A DNA stretch of 21,356 nucleotides from Ectocarpus siliculosus (lineage: Eukaryota > Sar > Phaeophyceae > Ectocarpales > Ectocarpaceae), in NCBI GenBank assembly GCA_000310025.1, contig FN648581.1, positions 1,793 to 23,148 of the forward strand, in the 5' to 3' direction. Position numbers and translations under genes: made by a program. The notes under the pieces were generated by a model. That model did not search any database. It was not told the origin of the DNA and was given only the letters and a program-made list of their open reading frames with translations. This document shows, in pieces, positions 10,087-18,800 of the stretch; the first letter of the stretch is position 1; every line of letters starts with the position of its first letter.

Positions 10087-10314
10087 GTGTGGAGTACCCA
10101 GACGGGGATTGGGAGGAGCTCACAAAGCGCGATATGGATACGGGCGTCGGCGTTGCCGCCCGACCATCCCTCTCCGCTCAACTCTGGACTACGGCCCACT
10201 ACCACTGCCGAGAGCCCGCCGACTGTCGTCTGGCGGCCTAGGAGGGTGTACCGGCAGTGGAAGAACGTGCAGGAGTACCACGTCGTCTACGCAGCCGGAG
10301 AGTTGGGCAGGTAA
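10082..10314 (+). pseudogene. possible captured exon fragment inside the inverted-repeat element
   Basis: One frame reads VEYPDGDWEELTKRDMD, of the Y-x-DGD-x-E-x-L type found in Tudor/agenet-like and retroelement-associated tails. It stops at a TAG near 10240. The overlapping frame then has VYRQWKNVQEYHVVYAAGE written in strongly G/C-ending codons. The segment ends exactly at a consensus splice donor, GGGCAG|GTAAGT (10311/10312). This looks like a piece of gene carried as cargo with a frame change inside, but no full domain is present and I cannot name the source. Confidence 0.3.
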
Positions 10315-10753
10315 GTATAAACCGTGTATGGGCACCGTGCGGCCGCCCCGTTTGCATAGCCGTGTACCACGGTCGATGCTGGGGGGGTGTTCCGGACGGC
10401 TGCGTACACCGGTTCTAAATAGTACGATGATGGACACTTGTGACGCAAGCCACAAGTATCCGGAGCGCTCGTCCCTGTGATGGGCACTGCCTAAGTGCTC
10501 GGAGGGGGATGTCCCGAGAAGATATAACCGTCGCTCGGGCTAATAATGGAAACCAATGGAAGAATTCCGATTGGTTACCACTCCCCGCGCGATGATGAAA
10601 CTGTTCCTCCGCATGACAGCTTGCAGCGATCTCGCCCCCCAAGCTGACAGTGACCTTGGTGTCCGGAAACTGAGCACGAAACATTAGTGAACGAGCCCGA
10701 CCTGAGCGCTTTTGACCTGATATCACAACTGTGAGTCATGACCACGCCTGCAG

Positions 10754-10920
10754 GCATGCATGCCTGACCGGATGATGGAGTATCGCTGCTTGCTCGCTTG
10801 TGCTGATGATGGAACGCTTGGCACATGTCTACAATCGAACTCGCAGAAACTCGCTATGATCTGCGCAGGTGAGAGTGTCTTTGCCTAGAATATAGTAGTC
10901 TAGCCTTGCCCCTGTAAGAT
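10754..10920 (-). repeat. right terminal inverted repeat
   Basis: Reverse complement of 9920-10086. The inner boundary lies in the 12-bp palindrome GGCATGCATGCC (10753-10764). Confidence 0.93.
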
Positions 10921-10969
10921 GGTACACGTACGGAGAATCGAACTCCGGGCGTAACCGTGGGAGGGTTAC
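10920..10969 (-). pseudogene. tRNA-like 3' half with CCA (Gly-CCC-like)
   Basis: On the minus strand a hairpin GTAACC-CTCCCAC-GGTTAC (10969-10951) has a 7-base loop with T33, anticodon CCC and A37. It is followed by a 3-base linker and a T-arm, CGGAG-TTCGATT-CTCCG (10947-10931), with a perfect 5-bp stem. Then come seven bases, an A, and CCA (10922-10920). The upstream bases do not form a D-arm or a matching 5' acceptor strand, so a whole tRNA is not supported. The encoded CCA suggests origin from a mature tRNA. Its last base coincides with the outer edge of the right inverted repeat. Confidence 0.42.
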
Positions 10970-10989
10970 ATGGAGTACCTTAAAGCGAC

Positions 10990-11300
10990 GATGGCAATCG
11001 CAACGGCAGGAAGCTGCCGTGACAAAACAAGTACCTCGACACTCCCATCACGACTTCTATGTACAGTAGTACCGCAGCAGTATATACGATGTGAAGGATC
11101 CTCGAGGAGAGACGTTGTTGCAGTAAAACTTGCTTCCATAAAGAACCCGAGAATTTCACTGCGGTGTCTCGACGTACAAGACTCCCATCGACACACCACC
11201 ACGGACGGGAAGGAGGAGTCGGTGCGTGGACGATGCCGTCACAACACAGCTAACTCCGCACTGCTACGACTAGGGATAGTCGGCGTCTGGTCGATACGAA
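10990..11300 (+). repeat. dispersed repeat family 2, copies 1 (partial) and 2
   Basis: Copy 2 (about 11127-11300) shares with 20452-20625 and 20876-21068 the order TTGCTTCCA, AACCCGAGAA, CTCGACRTACAAGACTCC, GTGCGTGGA, GATGCCGT, and ends in a TACGAC...GTCGGCGTCT word. A shorter copy at about 10995-11060 has CCGTGACA, CTCGACACTC and CGACTTCTATGTACAGTAG. Confidence 0.65.
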
Positions 11301-11316
11301 AGTCGAAGGTGGGCAT

Positions 11317-11430
11317 AGTGAAGGTCGACCCGTCCTGCGTCGTTCGGTGTAAAATGATAAATGCGAAAGATGGACTACGTAAAGATCCAGTGGTCTTCTC
11401 CGCAGTGCCAAAGGAAAAGAAGAATATGTA
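11317..11430 (+). repeat. dispersed repeat family 3, copy 1
   Basis: More than 100 bp closely matching 20303-20412, starting TGAAGGTCGACCCGTCCTGC. It includes an identical ATGATAAATGCGAAAG and differs at few positions until about the last 30 bp. Confidence 0.85.
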
Positions 11431-11729
11431 TAGTGTTTTTCACTAAATTAATTATTAGAGAATTTCGGACCCAACAAAAAAGTTGAAATAAGGAAATGAG
11501 TTGGGGATCGATCCTGACAGTCTCGCCAGAACCCATGATAGGGAAAAAATAATCAGACTTAACAGCGGAGGGAGGCTCGTTTTGTGCAATTTGTTGCCAA
11601 TTTTTCGATTTAAGCAACTTTGTTCGAAACAACAACACACAACACATCATCAGGCACCACCCACACGCACACACACACAGTCTGCTACGAACATGTCCAC
11701 CCGCCGCCCAAATAAAACCCAGCGCCCAG
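11431..11729. other. gene-free stretch
   Basis: Contains a short CA-rich microsatellite near 11657-11679. Nothing else recognised. Confidence 0.4.
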
Positions 11730-11976
11730 TGCAGAGGCCCTGGAGTTGGCGCGTCACCAACACTCAAACGGGGAGGCTGCACCGTCAGAAAACCAAGTTG
11801 GGGTTGTTGGTTGTTGCGCGGCTTTGGGTCAGCAACACGCGCCCGTCACACACAGGTTGAGGCAAGGGGGAAGAAGAGCGCCGGTACGAGCCACGGCAAC
11901 CGACGACGTAGAGGAGGTGGCAGCACCGCCAGCAAAGGGCAGAGAGGAGGAAGAGCACACAGTTGCCTTCTGGTGA
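11730..11976 (+). CDS. possible short exon, unknown product (weak)
   Basis: The frame is open from just after a TAA near 11715 to a stop at 11974-11976. The end is acidic (TDDVEEVAAPPAKGREEEEH). No initiator ATG lies in the open part. An acceptor-like ...CCAGTGCAG near 11729 would allow a spliced terminal exon. No recognised domain; overlapping minus-strand ORFs are equally long, so chance is a serious alternative. Confidence 0.18.
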
Positions 11977-12720
11977 CGCGCCGCAAGAGTATTCTCTGCT
12001 TCTACTAGAGAGAACGTGAATGACTCGATGTGCTCCCGCCCCACAAAAACAAACCTTTCCCCAACGCGTGAGATGCAATATACAGCACTTCGTACAGGAC
12101 TGCCGGGCAGTATGTGTACTTTCTGTCGCTGTACTGATGCGAGTTCATGTGCTGGGGTTGGGGGGGCAACACAGACACGCACACGCAGGCATGCACGTAC
12201 ACTCAACAGCAGTAGGAGCGCTGTCATCAGGGTGCAGCTGTCACGCAGCGCACCACAAGCAACAGCAGTACCTGCGAACAGGGGAAGTTCGTTGGGTGAC
12301 TGTCATCCCACAGCCAATCACGTGAAGCCGCCTTAAATCGGAAAAAAATCGCCTGCAGGAAGTTCCCAAGAAATATTCGTATCTCAAAACCGGTTTCCTT
12401 ACCTCAGCAAATTTGGAGCCCCCGTCCGAAACTGTGTATTATTGGAGGTTTTGACGTATTTTTGGAGTTTTTGAAGATCAAGTGGAACGTTTGTCGCGCA
12501 GAGCGGAGAAGATGATTGTTGTCGCCGCGACGTTTTCTCAGGGAACTAGAACACGAGGACATGGACAGTTTCGAACCCACCTCGTTGAGAGATAGGTTCC
12601 ACATGAAACCACTACCCCAATGGACGCTTGTTCCTGGATAGAGGACAATATTGCGTTTCTAAATATGTCACAAAGAAAGGCCCGGCTTGTTTAAAAAACA
12701 AATACAGCAGTATCTCTGTG
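11977..12720. other. gene-free stretch
   Basis: No supported gene. Exact copies of the recurrent word ACAGCAGTA are at 12206, 12262 and 12704. Confidence 0.4.
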
Positions 12721-12724
12721 ACCG

Positions 12725-12730
12725 TTTATT
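12725..12730 (-). terminator. candidate polyadenylation signal for the retrotransposon
   Basis: AATAAA on the minus strand, about 165 bases beyond the recombinase stop and just outside the nested inverted repeats. Confidence 0.35.
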
Positions 12731-12743
12731 CTTCCCCTATAGT

Positions 12744-12852
12744 GTGGGATAAGACAGCGGCTTCACCTCCCGCGGCTGGTGAAGTCACCCTTTCTAAACC
12801 TAACTCCACATCCTTCAGGTGCCAAGTTGAAGTTGTTGTATGGTTATCCCAC
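12744..12852. repeat. nested inverted repeats downstream of the recombinase
   Basis: Outer arms: GTGGGATAA (12744-12752) and TTATCCCAC (12844-12852), both continuing as TATAGT/ACTATA with a small gap. Inner arms: CTTCACC (12761-12767) and GGTGAAG (12778-12784). DIRS-type elements carry inverted terminal and internal complementary repeats in this position, so this may be part of the 3' terminal structure. I could not match it to a counterpart at the 5' side beyond TGGGATAAC at 19012-19020. Confidence 0.55.
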
Positions 12853-12893
12853 TATACTATACGTAGTATTATTCGTTGTAGTATTTTCTTTTC

Positions 12894-14105
12894 TTAGAGT
12901 AACGTCGTGTTCCCGAACGCAGCCAATAAACGGCTTTGTTCGCTTAGTGAAAAATCGTTCAACGCCCGGTACTGGTCCTCCGTGATCCCTTCTACCATGC
13001 CTTCGCTTCCCGCTCCTGGAGCTACCACCTCCATCAACGTCATGTACCTCCACGCCGTCTTCGGGTTTGTCCAAAACGCCCTCTGCATGATTGTCAAAAG
13101 GGATTCTCCGGCTAGGGCCCTCGAAGTGGCTCCCCCTGCCCTAAACGAATGCATCCAAAACTTCTGCTCCAACCCGACTCCTTTCGGGTAACTCTTCAAC
13201 ATTGCCGTCATGTATGCCGCCGTCACTGGCCTCGGCTCTCTTTTCGGCTTCTTTCCTGTCTTACTCGCCGATATGCCTGAAAATAAAAAGCCTGTACTCA
13301 TATATATCCCAACCCACACTTCTTCCCATGCTTATGTAGCGCTCTACCGCACTAACAGGGCATAGCGGCAGACACTCCGAGTCGTACTCCACTGATAACA
13401 CGTGATCCGCCCCATCTCGCTGCGTCTTCCCCCATTGAAAATTGAACATCAGACCGCTCTTGTTGGGTAACCGCAGTATACGTTGTATGAGCGTGTTTAC
13501 CAACTCGTCTCCTCTCTTCGTCGTGCTAAACGCTACTGTGAAGAAAGCGATACCTCGTGCCAAAGTCACCCTCTTCTCCGCTCATGTCTTAAAATCGAGT
13601 ATCTGATGCAAATGGCTGCGCAAGATCGCTGGCGCCTGTTTAACGAGTACCCCTGCTTATTTTTGCTGCTTCGTTGTAAATCGCATGTCCTGTGTCACCA
13701 ACTCGCTTCTCACTTGGTTTCCTGTTCGTCGTTGACTGTCCCAATCGTCCGTGCACCCCAACTCCTTCTCGAAAGCCACGTGGTTCGTTCTAAGAGAATC
13801 GTGAGCATACCTCTTGGTACACGCTCCCTGCTCGGTTGAACAAGAGTCTAAGCTTGAAGTGCCCGCCGCTTGACATTCCCTTGCGTGCACTACTGGGAGA
13901 CGTACGCATCTAACCAGCAAAGATAGTCAACGATATCTCTCGGCTGAGATTCCATCATGGACACCAAACGCCCGGTTTTTCGCGACTGAAGAAACTGCGT
14001 GTATGTTATCATTGTCGCACATCTGCTCTTCGTCGCCGCGGTATCTGCCGTTGCCTCCTTGACATCTCTGTATCTCTTGACTAGAGCGGCCTCGTCAATG
14101 GTTGG
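12894..14105 (-). pseudogene. tyrosine recombinase of the DIRS-type element (broken)
   Basis: This is the enzyme that would integrate the cDNA circle by site-specific recombination. The N-terminal helical core-binding part is read at 14105-13893 (TYTQFLQSRKTG, then DIVDYLCWLD). After a frameshift near 13900-13925 comes a Cys/His-containing stretch and RYAHDSLRTNHVAFEKELG (13920-13657). In-frame stops follow at 13659-13657 (TAA) and 13584-13582 (TGA). The catalytic domain starts with TTKRGDELVN (first Arg near 13513). After a second frameshift near 13290 it continues with HSFRAGG (His about 13151, Arg about 13140) and the tyrosine nucleophile in TAWRYM (about 13046). The R...HxxR...Y set is therefore preserved although the frame is not. 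Confidence 0.87.
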
Positions 14106-14304
14106 TTAAGGACCCGGCTGAAGGATTCCGACCTGAACTTGTACAGGCCTTCGCGCACCATTGGCAATCCCTGTATCGCTCATCGTTTTCACCTAAACAT
14201 TCTGAGTGCGGACACAAAACTATTGATCGTGCTGGTGACACCTCGATCAATTGATCATGGTTGATCGATGATCCCCGGTTTTGTGGCTGTTTGCCCGTAC
14301 CCGA
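13893..14304 (-). other. pol/recombinase junction
   Basis: Between the last pol-like frame (stop 14305) and the first clear recombinase residues (14105) lie about 200 bases without a readable conserved segment. A TAA at 14108-14106 lies just before the recombinase frame, so its true start codon is not identifiable. Confidence 0.4.
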
Positions 14305-15631
14305 TCACCACCTCTCCTTGAAGATCAAGATCAGCCTCGCCGCTGTGATCAAGACAATAATCCTCCAAATATTTTCGGCGAAGTTCACCTCCACCGCTCG
14401 CATCGACCACCGCTTAAAAGCGAAGGACACCTTCCCTCGCTGATGGTGCATTCGATAGAATACCGATCCATCTGCTTGTTTGATTATCGTGTAAGACCGT
14501 ACGGTGGCCTCTGCCAGCATCGGATACCAGGTTTGTTGTTGGTCTGGCACTATACCATTTTCGTAGGTGGAAAACAAAGCCGAAGCAAGCCTTGTGGGAA
14601 CCCGGTAAACATCTCAAGTCCTGACTCAGCACATCACTGCCTGCGCACCCCTCCTTATAAAACCTCGATTAAACCGGTAGCTGCCTTTCGCTTCCTGGTA
14701 TGTTTTGTGCCGATGCCGCTATGGCCATCAAATCCATGTCGAACGGTCTACCAACCCACCGCCACAATTGTGCGAATTTGTCTTCCTGCAACAAAACGTA
14801 CGCGTCTGCATCTGGACGCGTCAGATCGTCCGCCTCTACGTTCGCCTTCGAACACACCCGCTGTACGTTGAGGGTAAAATCCGCCTGCACTTGTAGCCAA
14901 AACAACTCTGTCACGATCTCGTGCAAACGAGTGTTGGCGGACTTCCCGTTCCTCAACGCGTAGAAAAGAGCTTGATTGTCTATATCCACGACCAACGTCG
15001 AACGTTGCACCTTCGTTGGTCTTTGCTGACAGTACAAGACCAAGAGCTGTCGAATCGCGTACGCTTCTTGCTCATTAATGTGCTGTGTTGTCTAATCGTC
15101 CGGGAAATCACCCGCTACGCGAAACGCGTCTTCGCCTGGGCATGTAATCAAACCGCCCCAACCGGACGACGATGCGTCCGACGCCCCCACTATCGTCAGT
15201 TTTTGGTGCATTGCCGCGGACCACGCTGCTCCGTTCATCCTCTCTCGTACCTCCAACCAGTTCTCCATCTCAGAGCGCAAACCCCCGTTCTTGTGAACGT
15301 CAATGTCAACGTTTCTCTTCCATCCGCCTTTTCTCTGAAGTATCCCGATGCGGTTGTACATGTGGTGCGTATATAGAGCTGCCGCTGGACACGCGACTGA
15401 CATGCTTGTACACTGCCCAGCGAGCTTTTCCAACGCCTGAGAAGAAATAACTCCTCGGTTCAGAGCCTCGGCCAGGATTTCCTCCAACTTCGCTAGTTTT
15501 TCCTCTGGAATATTGAACTTCTGTTCCTTTGAATCGCACACCACTCCTAGATAGATCAGTCTGTTGGTTGCTTCGAGCTCACATTTGGGTACGAACATAC
15601 GACCGTGACGCCGTATACCAAGACCATTGCA
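14305..15631 (-). pseudogene. DIRS-type pol remnant: RT thumb end, RNase H, C-terminal extension
   Basis: The frame opens after a TGA at 15634-15632. It begins inside the RT with GRMFVPKCELEATNRLIYLG, the post-palm region; fingers and palm with the YxDD box are absent. RNase H follows with all four acidic residues: D in SDASSSGWGG (about 15178), E in INEQEAYA (about 15073), D in LVVDIDNQALFYALRNG (about 14986) and D in NVEADDLTR (about 14830). A TAG at 15094-15092 interrupts the RNase H and a TAA at 14671-14669 ends it. The same frame continues with FYKEGCAGSDVLSQDLRCLP, a DIRS/Ngaro-like pol tail. After a frameshift near 14580 the tail runs on to 14305 (TWYPMLAEATVRS, FAFKRWSMRAVEV). Confidence 0.87.
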
Positions 15632-16354
15632 TCACATTGCCTTGTACTTAATTCGGGCAGTTACGCTTCATGTGCCCTGGCATACCACACTTGAAGCACG
15701 CTTGCTGCGGACACGTCCTGAACGAAAGGTCAGCTGGCTTTACCGCAGACCAGGGCACCGCCTCTCCCTTCTCATCTTCCACCTCGGCCAAACCGACGGT
15801 TCCCGCTGAAACGCGACCACTAACCCTATGGTGCGACGGCCCGTAGTGCCCGGCTCCCCCGAAGCCCCTATGCGTGGGCTGTGCGTACTGTTGAGACACC
15901 GAGGGAAAAGCGGGTGCTACGGCATGGAAAGCCGGCGCCAAAGACAGTGGTTGCATGCCACCTGCCATCAAGCCTTCACTACCGCCGCCCAAGCCTCCCC
16001 AATTGGGCTGTTCGGTCAATCCTGCCTGCAAACGTGCCTCTTTAAACTTTTTGCGCAGAGCCTCATAATCCACCGCGCTGCTTTTCTCAGATGAAACCGC
16101 CAACTCTCGGTACAGCGCCATGCATCCGACTACCGGGTCCTGGATTAACACAGAATGCTCTATAATGGCTACCAACATGGCCGTGACCTCGCGCTCCTTT
16201 TCAAGGTGGTCACGGCTTGACCTGCCAGCTTATCAAGCTCGCGCAGCTCAGCGCTCATGTGGGCTATCATCGCGGCACATCCTCCGTGCCCAATATGCAT
16301 CGCCCGGCCGAGGTCCGGAACGTACTCCATGATGCGCGAGAACCTAGTCGACCA

Positions 16355-17741
16355 CTACATGTCGCATACAGTACCAACCAGACAGGGCATGCGAAAAAGA
16401 AAAGAGGGAAACATGTGACGTCATTGAGCGTGCTGTGCAAGTGCGTCGTGCCCGGCTCAAAAGTGTTGTACTTTGTCCAACGTACCAGTGTGTATGGGTA
16501 AAGCTGTGCGCGTTCGCCCCTTGTATCTGTACCGCTCGTCACTCGCGCCGTATGCCAACGACGAGCAACGCCTCGCAACCTCGCTATGCATGCCCTCGTA
16601 TGTGCATGCTTCTACCACGTACGTGTGCATGTGCGTGCGGGAACACTCGCCTCACATCCTGCTGTGCGTAGGCGTGCGTTGTTCTCAATGTGCTGTAAGG
16701 TACTTTGTATGTGCGTACCCTGCGCTTTTTCGTTTGTATCGTGCGTGCGTACGCTGTGCTCTGCCGTTTACACCGTGCGTGCGTTCCCTGAAATTTGTGC
16801 TGAGGATCTTTGACCAGGTTGGACCGTGCGTCCGTACCCTGTGCGCTGCTATTTGAACCGTGCGTGCGTACCCTGTGCTCTGCCGTTCGTACTGTTCGTG
16901 CGTACCCTGTGCTCTGTGTTTCTGCTCGAATTTTTCTGGTCGGCCCAGGCGTATGTGCCCTTGCCTGAGCTTGGCTACAACGTTCCTGCTGCCCCTCCCG
17001 GGCGGTCTTATGTCCGACAATGCCCGTACTTGTACGCGATGTGTGGTGCCTTCACTCCCGGTGGGCCGCCGTGCATAACCCCCGGAAAAAAAACGTGCGG
17101 CACAAATTACGAATAGTTACCGTATGTATATATTTTTTAACTGCTGCTGGTGATCGGCTCGTGAAAACACATATTGATATTTGTGGAGCGTTCGTCTACG
17201 TGCTAGCAAATGCCTGCAGCGCCTTCTGTTTCCTATCGCAAAACATCGTAGTCACGTTATCGAGCGCGTGTGAAAACTTGGCAATGCGACTGCTGCATCC
17301 GGGATGAAATGACGATCACAAACCAAATCGCGGGTGTCCCCGCCGGACCCACAAACGAAAACAACCAGTACCACCTGTTCCGATATAAAGTCACCTTATT
17401 CTTTGGAACATATCCCAACGCGCTCGACACGAAAGACAACGATCGAAGACGAAACACACAGACGGCTCTACCTCACGCCTCCGACTGTACTGGCCCTCCC
17501 GCGAGCCACTTGTCTCGCCGGGTGGTATGCCCCGCGCTATATCTGACGCCTTAGGACGCGCTTGTCTGACGGTATCGTACGTGAGCCCAACATCAGTGCG
17601 TTGTGCCGACCTCGAGCGACAGGTCTTGGATGTAAAAACATGTGAGGGAAGATGTGTTGCCTTCACCTACTCCCGCCTAATGCGCCTCCCTACAGGCAGG
17701 CCCTCTCAAAACCTCACACGCATGCGGAAAACAAAGCTCAC
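16355..17741 (-). other. 1387-nt GT-AG intron inside gag
   Basis: The donor CAG|GTGAGC (exon ends at 17742) and acceptor ATGTAG|TGG (exon starts at 16354) keep the reading frame in phase 0. A pyrimidine-rich tract on the minus strand (16411-16393) lies about 40 bases before the acceptor. Unspliced RNA would stop at 17708-17706. The neighbouring TAG|GTT acceptor four codons inward would break the frame. The alternative is a later insertion, but no flanking duplication or terminal inverted repeat was seen. Confidence 0.65.
16707..16927. repeat. 34-bp minisatellite inside the gag intron
   Basis: Units start at 16707, 16741, 16775, 16826, 16860 and 16894. Each begins GTGCGTGCGTACCCTG or a variant and most are exactly 34 bp; the third is 51 bp (1.5 units). 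Because 34 is not a multiple of three, ORFs through it rotate frame from unit to unit and are not evidence of coding. Confidence 0.85.
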
Positions 17742-18800
17742 CTGCGCCTGCACAGACACCTTGAACAACGGACGATCGCTGCCCGCGCTGTCTCCCGCTG
17801 CCATCCTCTTGGAGGGCTCTCCCGCCAAAGAACTGCCAGCCGCTCCTTCCGCTCCATGCGTACGTGCCCGCTTTTTGGCGCCCTCCTCGTCGTCCTCAAG
17901 GTGGCTCCCCGTCGGTGCTGCGGGCCCGGATGTCGCGGCCGCCGTGGTGGCGCCAGTGGGCGTAGCGACCGCCGTGGTGGCCGCCGCTGCGGGCGCGGGG
18001 GGAGAGGCGGGCGCGCTGGCGGCCGGCGTGGGGGCCGGCGGAACCACGGGCTGGGCCGCAGGAGGAGCTGACGAATACACAGAGGGCAGGAAGGCAGCGC
18101 CGGGAAGCACACGGACGTCCCCGTGGTTGACCTGCTGGAAGAGGTACTCGAGAATGGCGTGGATCAGAGCAATCTTGGCACGCGTGAGGATCTCCGCTCC
18201 GCTCCCGCCCGCGTCACGCGCCGCCGACCACAAATCCAGAAATATAGGCTTGGGTTCGTAGTCGTGCGCATCGACCAGTGGTTGTAGGACCGCGATCAAC
18301 ACGGACAGGTTCTTTGTGCTCGCGCACGACCTCGGCCCAGGAAACACAATCTCGCGCTCGAGATCCATGACGCGGGTGCCGCCGCGCTGCACTAGGATGG
18401 GATCTTGGACGACGGTGTGGTCCGCCCCTACCTCAATGGTGGACGCGGCCGCCGGATCAGCGGGCATGCGAGCCGGCGAGGACACGGCGACCACTGCTGT
18501 AGACACGGGAGACATGAGGAAAGACGCTGCGGCCGCAAAGCGCGTCGACAAATGAAAGACTGCACTTGCGGCGTGCGCCTCGCTGCTACCAGACCCCGGT
18601 TGTCGCACAGCCGGGGCCACCCTGACGAATGAACTGCTGCAAAAAGTGCTATCTCTTTTCTCCTGTTTGCCGTGTCGGCACTTGGTTGCCCAAAGAAGTG
18701 GGGATGAGAGGCATCCCTGTGATACGTGTGCTTTCGTGTGGGAACGTTCCTGGAAATTGTTCAGAACATTTCCCGGACCGGTCTTCATGATACAGTTCAT

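Larger units (their letters stand above)
9920..10920. mobile_element. 1001-bp element with 167-bp terminal inverted repeats
   Basis: Bases 9920-10086 match the reverse complement of 10754-10920 without gaps and with about 8 mismatches (about 95%). Outer ends read ATCTTACAG. The inner ends are the palindrome GCATGCATGC. The 667-bp centre encodes no transposase that I recognise, so this is a non-autonomous DNA element of MITE/foldback or Mutator-like type. The flanking 9-mers (AAGAAACAA, GGTACACGT) do not match, so no target-site duplication is seen. High arm identity suggests recent formation or conversion between arms. Confidence 0.85.
15648..18515 (-). pseudogene. gag of the DIRS-type element, in two exon-like parts
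   Basis: Structural nucleic-acid-binding protein. Part 1 (18515-17742; the frame is open up to 18800) has a helical domain (about residues 70-150, e.g. AKIALIHAILEYLFQQ), a long Pro/Ala linker and a basic patch (AKKRARTHG). Part 2 (16354-15648) has MEYVPDLGRAMHIGHGG, a coiled-coil-like stretch, a Gly-rich region and a C-terminal zinc knuckle, CFKCGMPGHMKRNC (CX2CX4HX4C). A single-base shift (between 16229 and 16172) separates the start of part 2 from the rest. The ATG at 18515 is preferred because the upstream 95 codons look non-coding and Ser/Cys-rich, but 18800 remains possible. Spliced size would be near 490 residues. The zinc-knuckle end lies only about 20 bases from the RT remnant. Confidence 0.8.
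12725..18800 (-). mobile_element. DIRS-type (tyrosine-recombinase) retrotransposon relic
   Basis: On the minus strand, in order: gag with a zinc knuckle (two parts), end of a reverse transcriptase, RNase H, a pol C-terminal extension and a tyrosine recombinase in place of an integrase. This order and the recombinase define the DIRS group. All pol and recombinase parts contain stops or frameshifts, and the RT core is missing, so the copy cannot move by itself. Ends are approximate; terminal repeats were not securely found. No LTRs flank it. Confidence 0.88.

Noticed and set aside
10016-10480. 154-residue plus-strand ORF in the inverted-repeat element as a transposase
   Set aside because: No catalytic motifs; Arg/Pro/Ser composition reflects GC-rich DNA and the start lies in the non-coding arm.
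11829-12227. 132-residue minus-strand ORF with a signal-peptide-like start
   Set aside because: The Leu/Val/Cys-rich start comes from a CA/GT-repeat-rich strand; no domain, and it overlaps an equally weak plus-strand frame.
12560-12590. GGGTTCGAAAC on the minus strand as a tRNA T-arm/B box
   Set aside because: No flanking stem and no other tRNA arms at the right spacing.
16473-17116. Cys-rich plus-strand ORFs and a minus-strand ORF across the 34-bp repeat
   Set aside because: The repeat length is not a multiple of three and all frames stay open by composition; no domain seen.
17527-18261. 244-residue plus-strand ORF (Ala/Gly-rich)
   Set aside because: It is the shadow of gag exon 1 on the opposite strand, opened by its GC-rich Pro/Ala linker.
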